Source: Spisula solida
Lineage: Eukaryota > Mollusca > Bivalvia > Venerida > Mactridae
Assembly: GCA_947247005.1 (NCBI GenBank)
Contig: OX365953.1
Coordinates: forward strand, 4,655,001 to 4,719,000
Length of the DNA: 64,000 nt
Reading direction: 5' to 3'
The translations under genes and the position numbers were made by a program. This document shows, piece after piece, positions 25,701-34,700 of the stretch (its first letter is position 1; the number at the start of each line of letters is the position of its first letter). Below the pieces are notes generated by a model that was not told the DNA's origin, made no database searches, and was given only the letters and a program-made list of their open reading frames with translations.

Positions 25701-28700
25701 AACTTTGTCAATACTTAAAATTTGTGCAAAAAAGTTCATTCTTTCTATTGCAGCCAGATTTCTGGATTATTTCGGAAGTTGATAATCCGCCCGAATGAAT
25801 AATCACCCTCGGACTGAAGCTGTGTCGTGTATTGACCTCTAACTAATGGTAAATGACAATCACATGGTTGAATTGATTAGCTTGACAGCTTTTGCCGCTC
25901 ACCTTCGACAACCAATATGGCAGAGTGATCTCTGCGCTGGCATAACGTTAATTAATACCTTAGCCAATGACATATAGACTATTAGACTACAGTGGCCCTC
26001 CAGAGCGGCCTTCGGTAGAACAACATCCTCTATAACAACACCTTCAAAATTTCCCAGAGCCAGTTTTTACTATACATTTAACCTCTGCACAGCAACAGCC
26101 TCTGAACAACAGACAATACCCCTACATCACCACCTTGTTACAGAAACCGCAATATTTTTTCTATTTTTAGTAACAGTGACATTGACCCCCACCAGACCCA
26201 CTTTCAATCTTGAGTGGCGAATTCACATAAGCTACATATACAGAAAGTCTTATAACTAAATTGCATTCTCAACTAAAGTTATCATCGGAATAATTTTAAT
26301 CAATTTTTATTGAACGAGTTTAATCAATGTAGAAAGTCCCCAAACATTTTAGATACTTACTTTAGAAGATTCCTCAACTTGCTTTGAAGCTTCTGAAAAA
26401 CAAATAGGACAAGTCACTAAGATTTGCAAGCAATACAGAAGTCCTCTACCGGTTTGAAGCCATGACCTTAAAATTATTTTCAATGTTTCTGTTGCCATAG
26501 CAACCACAATTTTTGTCAGAATCAAAATATTTTTAGACATGCATAATCCCCTTATTTCCCCCTAACCACATACCAAGTTTCATAAACCTACCTTGGAAAC
26601 TGTTTGAGTTATATCAGAATCGAGTTTTTTTATGGACGGACAGACTAACTGATTGAAGGCAAATCTATAGTTCTCTCCGGTTGACAACCGGCCGGGGACT
26701 AATAATTAGACAACTTTAAAATGACACACAATAAAACTAATCAAGACCAACTCAATAAAAGGAAGTCTTATCATTGAAGTCCTACAGTACAATGATTTAC
26801 ATTTAGCCAAATTTAAAAGAGGCCAATACCATTTGGTTACAAATCTTGCCCCGATCTCCCGAAACATCTCAAGTAGAAATCTCATCTCAAATTGAGATTT
26901 TGCTCAAATCAGAGTCAGAATTTGAGATAATTTTGAAGGTTGCCCTCTTTCAATTGTACTCTGACAAACTAACAATAAGGTTTTTCTGTGCTCTGATGCG
27001 AGTTTGAGTCCATTATCCCTTGGAAATTATGTAAAAGATACATGGCAATTTTTTAGCTGAGATTAAGCTAAGATTGAGATGTTTCAGGAGATCGGGGCCA
27101 GGACAGACAGACAGATGTCTGACACAAGATCAATATGTCTACCCAATGATTTTATGTGGAAGACATCAATCCATATCTCAACTAAAATCCCTGCAAGATA
27201 AGCGAATATGTGTACATTTTCTAAGAAACTGCATAGTTATTCCTATAGCACTACCAATATCTTGTGTAATTACTTGTGCAAGCAAAGAATACAAAACATC
27301 TTGGTACTGTTTTATCAAAGCACTTACGAAAATCTTAAAGTTATGCTCAGATTTAAAGTCCTTATATTGTTGTTCCAACTACAAATTTGGGACAAGTAAG
27401 GCTTTGAAGGCGTTCATTACCTGAACGATTGCTACTATTACAGATCCCTTTACCATAATTTGTAGTTTTAAAATAATTATAAAGAATTCAAATTTTGGCG
27501 TAAGTTTATGATTTCCGGAAGTGCTTTGATAAAACAGAACATCTTGTTACCTCTAGTTTTAAGCATCTCTTGTTCTTTAAGTTGACGTTGACGTAATTCT
27601 TCCAAATCTTTCACCTTTTTCTGTTGTGCTTCTCTCTCATGGTCTTTCTTTTGTTGTTCTGAAAAGATAATTACAGAATAAAATGAATATAATCATAACC
27701 ACACAATCTCAGACCCTAACATTAGCTCCATTCCTTTACGCTGTTAGCGATCTGACTACACTCTGTGAGAGGTCATGTTCAAATGGCTTCTCTGGCACAC
27801 AATGACGTCACATAGCCTCAACCGTCTTTCTAGGCACTAACAGATTTGTGAAAGAAGCGATTTGATTTGATGACATAAAGTTCACATCAAATGACCCCAT
27901 ACAAAGGGTCGTCAGATCAGAGTAAAGAAGTCAAGTGTAATAAGGGTCTGATTTTAAGGAGATTACCAACAGCACTGCCTTATCACTGAAAAATGCAAAC
28001 AATCTGTTATAATCAGAAACAGGCTGTTTGGCCTTCACACAAACTACTTTATGACACAACAAAATATTCCATTCCAAACGAATGTCAATGAGTGAAAACT
28101 GATTTTCTATATTAAGTAACAGTGACCTTTGACCCCTCCAGCCCCACTTTCAATCACAAGCAGTCTATTCACAGAAGCTACCTACATAGCAAGTATCATC
28201 ACAATTATCACATTCCTAACGAAAGATATTAAGAGATTTTCTATTTTTAATAATGGTAAAACCTACCAATCCAATATTCAATTTGGAGTTATGTTGTCAC
28301 ATCCGCTACCTATAAAGCAAGTTTCGTCACAAATCTCATTCCTAACTAAACTTATCATCCAGAAACAAACAGACAGACGCACCAACTGATGGACCGACAA
28401 ACTGACAGACCATCCGCCCGCCCGCACAACTAGAGCCCCTAGTTTGACCCCTTGATAGCCTATAGTTTTACCTGCTAACAATCTCTGTTGTTCTGCTGAC
28501 AATAAGTTCTCCATTCTTCGCATATCCATCATCATAAGTCTCTGAGATTCTAAAAACTGATCATTGGCCATCGTCCATGTTTCCTTCAACTGGTTGTGTG
28601 CCCGCTTTTCTTCATCCAAGATATTACATACTGAAATCCACAGTCACATAAATAAATAGTCAGTGATTTTTTTGGCTTTAGTTAGGGCTGAATACAGGCA

Positions 28701-31700
28701 CTTTCCCCTCCATTTTCCCCAAAAGTCACATTTTTCTCCAAAAAAGAATGCATATTTTTCCCCCATTGTTCTCACTGGTTTAAAGCAACTAACGATATGG
28801 CTGTTTTAAAGTCAAAACAGTAGATTTTCAAACTTGCAAATGTAGTTGCTTCATATTACTTGAGTGTCATTTTGTTCAAGTAAAATCATCGGATTATACA
28901 CAGCACAACCTCTGCAAAGCAACACTGTTTTGGAGCTGCAAGTATTGGCCGTTATATAGAGGTTGTTGCTCGACTGAGATTAATTTTACAGTAAATATCA
29001 CCTTATGGAAATTTTGAATGTGTGGTTATAGAGAGGTTGTTGCTCGACTCAGGTTAATTTTATAGTAAATATTAGCCCGGTTATGGTGTAAGAAATGTAT
29101 GTTAAATATTTGTTGAAGTTTTACCTGCTTAAGTGCTTTGATAAAATGGTAGCCAAGAAATATATGTCAAACATTTGTGGAAATTTACCTGTGTCAGTGC
29201 TTTGATAAAATGGTACCCAAAGTGCAGTATCTTTAAAATTTAATATTACAGATTTGGTATCAAAGCTTTGATACCCTATGTTTAACCCACCTTCTTTCAA
29301 TTCGCTTCTAATATTATCCGATTCATCTTGCAATGTATTCTTTTGTGTATTTATCACAGCAACAAACATTTCTAGATCCATCCTAGAAGCTTTCTCAGCT
29401 TTCAAGTATTTCATTAGCTGCTGAATCTGAAAGTGAAATCACAACATGTAGATCTTATATATTTTTATACAGGGATGTCGGGGAGCGGTGGCCTAAAGGT
29501 AGCGACCTTCGGGATCCAGAGGTCCCGGGTTCAACCCTCATCATGACCACTGCTTAATTTCTCTGAGCAAGAATAACACTCATGCTCCACTTGACCAAGG
29601 TGTGAATTGGTACCTGTAAGGGCAGTGTCTGTACTTGTTTGATATTCCTGGGCACCCCAGATCGATGTTGGCAGCACACCCACCAGGAGAGAAATAGTCT
29701 CCCCTGGGGAGACTCGAACGCATGTTTACTCGAACGCATGTTTCCTTAGGTAGCCCAGTGACCAGGAAAAGTTAAAATGTTAAAGGGTGGCTGAACTGCT
29801 GAAAGCAGCACTCGAAAATTTGTTACTTAACTTGTGTGTCAATAGAGCCAAAATAAAAAATCCTGAAAATCATAATTTTTTATGCAGCCAACCATTTTTG
29901 CCTAACACGAGGCCTTTAACCTCATTATTTTCATATATAACTCAGTTGGTATTAAAGAAAATCTTTAAGAGCAGATTTAATTGACCATGACTTAGCCATT
30001 TCTTATACTATTTTCATCAAATAACTTTTATTTTGATCAGAAACCATAGCTCTTTCAGGACGGATAAATCTGGAATTTCGGATAAATCAGGAATATTGAC
30101 AATCCTGAGTATGGCAGCAAATGTCACAGATAGTGCATGGGGTCACATGGTAACAAGATTTGATTTGAACCGTGACAGGGGTTCTACTGGGGCATACTAC
30201 CCAATCCTGAAACCCGAGTCACATGTCTGTTTAGAGTGCCATTAGCACACATTCCCACACCGAAGTACAGTTCATATATTGTTCTAGTTTTTAAATTCAG
30301 CTGATAAAAATTCAAATGAACATAACTTTGTCAACCCTTTGATTTATTTACAAAATAACTTTCATTTTCTGCAGAAAAGTTCATTCTTTCTAGTGCAGCA
30401 AATCCGGATATCTGGATTATTCCGGAATTGTAGAACCTCTGCGGTGATTGTAATTTCTCTTACCTTCTCTTCTGGGTCTTTGATGTCATCCAGTGAAGGC
30501 AGTGATGTGGTTTTCACCGGACTAGGGATTTCATTAGGTACATTACTAGTCACTAACCGTTCTTGCAACTGAAACAAAACATACTGATCAGATCATTTCT
30601 ATCTCAAAACAAGAGCTCCACCTTGCTGGTGCAGATGCTCATCTGATATTTGTCACTGTAAAAAGGGCCCATAACCCTTGCATGAAGAAGGAAAGCATTA
30701 TGTGTTAAGCAATAGCTTTAATAATAGTCAATGGAAAAGTAAACCAAACAATAGAACTTAACCAAGATATTTTCTAAGTCCAAAAATGGTCATAATATTT
30801 CCAAAAAACAGGATGCAGTGATAGGGGTTGCTTGACAAAGTCAGTTTTTAATAGTGGATAAGAGTTAAAATCTACTGAAGTTTTACCTGCAATTTCTGTT
30901 TCTCCAGTGAGCGAATATTTGACTCTTGCTTATATAACTTCTCTTTCAAACCTTCAATTTCTCTTTCTAGAGGCATCACAACAGATTTCAGTATTTCAGC
31001 ATCCTGTTGAGCCTATAAAACATAATAATAATAGTAATAATAATAATAATAATAACAACTTTTATTATTGTGGATTACAATTTGACGGCAATATCAATTT
31101 TCAATATGGTCCTCATCCAGCTTAGTGTACCGGTACATTAATTTATTTTATGTCAATTGTACAGTTGAAACTCGTTGTGTCGACATCGGTTGTATCGACA
31201 CTTCGGTTATGTCGACATACTTTCAAATCCCCGATTTGGGTTGCTCTATATTCTATCTTAAATATGACGGTTTAGTCGACATGCCTGTGTCGACACTCCG
31301 CTTATATCGACACGACTTTTCTGGCCCAACTGATATTTTCGCACCTTATTGTCATCGTTTGTGTCGACATCGTGTCGACGCTATTGAAATTAAAAAGTTG
31401 TTAATTGACCGTGAAGATACTCCTGTTTCGAACCATTGTTTGTTAAAAATTAATGTGTTCACAGTTTGCAAATGTAATTGAATGATGTTAAATCTTAAGT
31501 TTGTAAACAAAGTGTAACCTAGTTCGGCGTATGAAATTAAAAAATCTGCTGAACTAGCGTGATTCTCGGAAGGTGAACAAAACTACATTTTTGTATGTCT
31601 TCACAATTTATTTTAACATGCTTGTTATATTTCCGATAGGTAAATGAATATACTTTACATTGTTAACAAAGAAAAGAAATGTCAACCTTGCTTTCAGATG

Positions 31701-34700
31701 TCTGGCACGTTGATTGAATTTATTGTTTACAATTAAAATATTGCGTAAGCGAAACCGGTAAGGGCTAAAATCCATACTTGCGGTGCTGATCCCGTACTGT
31801 ACTTGTTTCAAAATGAGGCTATGAACTACACCCTGTCAAATGATTTAGTGATAACTGTAAGTGTGATAAAATTGATCTTTCACAAGTTTAATCGCGTATA
31901 TGTATTAGTTCATGTTCCAACTGATGTAACAACGGCACTGACAGAAATGCTCAAGGACTTTGTTATTATAAATTTCGACAGGTATGGAAATTTGTCAGAG
32001 TTGTTGGCTCCTGTTGTGTCGACATTCGGATATGTCGACATAATTTTGACGGTCCCAAAAATGTCGACATAACGAGTGTCGACTGTATTACAATTTTCTC
32101 CAACTTACATTAATCACTCTTGACACCTCATTCCTGATTGTTATTAATCGCCACGAGGGAATGAGAGAAGAGAAGCCAGATTCCCTTTTATGCTGAGCAT
32201 CTAGCAAGGGAAATATTGGTACCATTTTTATTTCGTCATTGGTATGACGCTGCCTGGGATTGAACCCAAGACATACTGCACTCGAAGGACATTCTGCACT
32301 CAAACGGGACACTCTACTACTAGGCAATCAAGATTCCAATATTCTCTCTAATTTTTCCAGAGTAAGTTACGATATTTTATTAATTTTTTCTCAAATTTTG
32401 AACCAAATATACGCCTGTATAATTCACTAGCCCAATTGGCAAGCTTGTGTCTAATTTTACTAGCCATAGCCAACAATGTCATTATGTACACCTTGAGCGT
32501 CTTCCTGATACTCAGCGCTTATGAAAACATACAACCGGGTTTAAAGAAATAGACAAGATATCAGCTGTTAAATTATGCTAATAGAAGGTCGAGGATCATG
32601 TCAAATTCTATGAGTCATGGACCAGTAGGTTTTTTCATGGATACAGTTATTTACCTTTCTCATTGATTCTTCCAAGTTTTCTGCCTCCGTGCTGGAAGGA
32701 TTCAATGATGCTGTTCCTCTGGACACAATATCAGCCACTGACGACAAAAATCCTTTCCTGAAATTATAATAAAAATCCTTCCTACATGTAGTGTACAACA
32801 ATATTTCTACATCTAAATAAAGAAAAAACAAGTAATTGAGAATTGCAAGCAATACAGAAGTCCCCTACCGGTTTGAGGCCATTTTCAATGTTTCTGTTGC
32901 CATAGCAACCACAACTTTTGTCAGAATCAAAATATTTTTAGACGCGCATTATCCCCTTATTGCCCCCTATCCACATATCAAGTTTTATAAACCTAGCTTG
33001 GAAACTGTTTGAGTTATGGCAGGATCCAGATTTGGGCATATTTTCACTCTTTCTGTTGCCGGACGGACGGACGGACGGACGGACGGACGGACTGACGGAC
33101 GGACTGACTGACTGACTGACTGACTGACTGACTGACTGACTGACTGACTGACTGACTGACTGACTGACTGACTGACTGACTGACTGCTTGACTGACTGCT
33201 TGACTGACTGCTTGACTGACTGCTTGACTGACTGCTTGACTGACTGCTTGACTGACTGCTTGACTGACTGCTTGACTGACTGCTTGACTGACTGCTTGAC
33301 TGACTGCTTGACTGACTGCTTGACTGACTGACTGACTGACTGACTGACTGACTGACTGACTGACTGACTGACTGACTGACTGACTGACTGACTGACTGAC
33401 TGACTGACTGACTGACTGACTGACTGACTGACTGACCAACAAGCCTCACTTACCCTTTGTCTAACTGACGTTCCTGAGACAAGCGACTACGTATAGACTG
33501 TATTTCTTCCTCATAGTTCTCGTTTAACTCCTGTAGTTTGGCTCTCTCAGTCTCATACTGCGCGGCTGTGGAGCTAGACGCTTCTTCCGCTGCTTCTGTA
33601 ACATTCAATAATACAGCAGCAAGTTAGACAATGAGAGACATAAGTGACCTATAAATTATCTCCCTTGTAAGATAAAGCCAGAGGTAGACCAATTAGCATA
33701 CAGGTCCTAACTAGTTGAGATCCTCGGACTTTATCCTTGTTTCTAACAGAAATATCATTGTTTTAGATAAGAAATTTCTCACTTCTGTATTATCTAATAT
33801 GTTAGGGCCATAAAAATTTATATACCATGGTGTGTAAACAACATGTAGCCAAACTTATTATTTGATCTGATAATTAATGTTGCAAATATTTCAGCCTAAT
33901 TACTACCATGTACAACAAACAAAACAGGGATAAAAACAGAGTAATCCGCATGATAGGACATGTAGAGTTTTAGAGAGTAGTAAGGGGGGATAATTTACTA
34001 TTTCCCCCATTACCCTTCTACAGCAACAAACATAATGAATTGTAACAAGAGATGTTTGTAAAACATGTATGCCCCCATTGCAGCCAAATAGTCATTAATG
34101 TTAAAGGTCACAGCTGGCCAACCTCCATGTAAAGTTTAAGATCCATGAATCTATATTCCAAAATTTCATAAATTTTCACGAAATATTTAATTCGCAAATA
34201 TATTGAAAACTAATCCCTCACGAAAATTTCTCATTTTACAATACTTCCCAACTGTGTTGCCTTGTTTAATAAAGTGTTTTTCATAATCATAGTATTAATC
34301 AGGGGTACATTTGACTTGGGAGTAGGGGTTTTGACTTACACGCCACATTTTGACCCTCAAGATTTTGGTTTGAAGGGTCATTTTCTCTTAAAATCATAGG
34401 TATTTTGCCTATAAAATGGTAAATTTAGTCAAATGTATCAAAATGACCCCTCAGATTCAGAAGCTAGTGGGACCCATTATTAATGATAATCAGAGAAATA
34501 TAAAAGATATTTGAAATGCGTACCTCTCAGTAATGCTTGCATAGTTTCAATCTCTTGCTCACAATGTTGTCGGACTTTGGCTATTTCTTCTTCCTTGTTA
34601 CCCTCCGAGACGGCCACTGCCATTTTTATGTTCTCCAGCTCAGCCCTCGTGTCCTTAAGTTCGTCTTCCAATTTACTCAATTTATCTTTATCAGCTTTTT

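Noticed and set aside
32985..33449. Minus-strand frames of SQSVSQSV/SQAVSQAV repeats (132-154 residues)
   Set aside because: They are read-through of a GACT tetranucleotide array, open in more than one frame at once.
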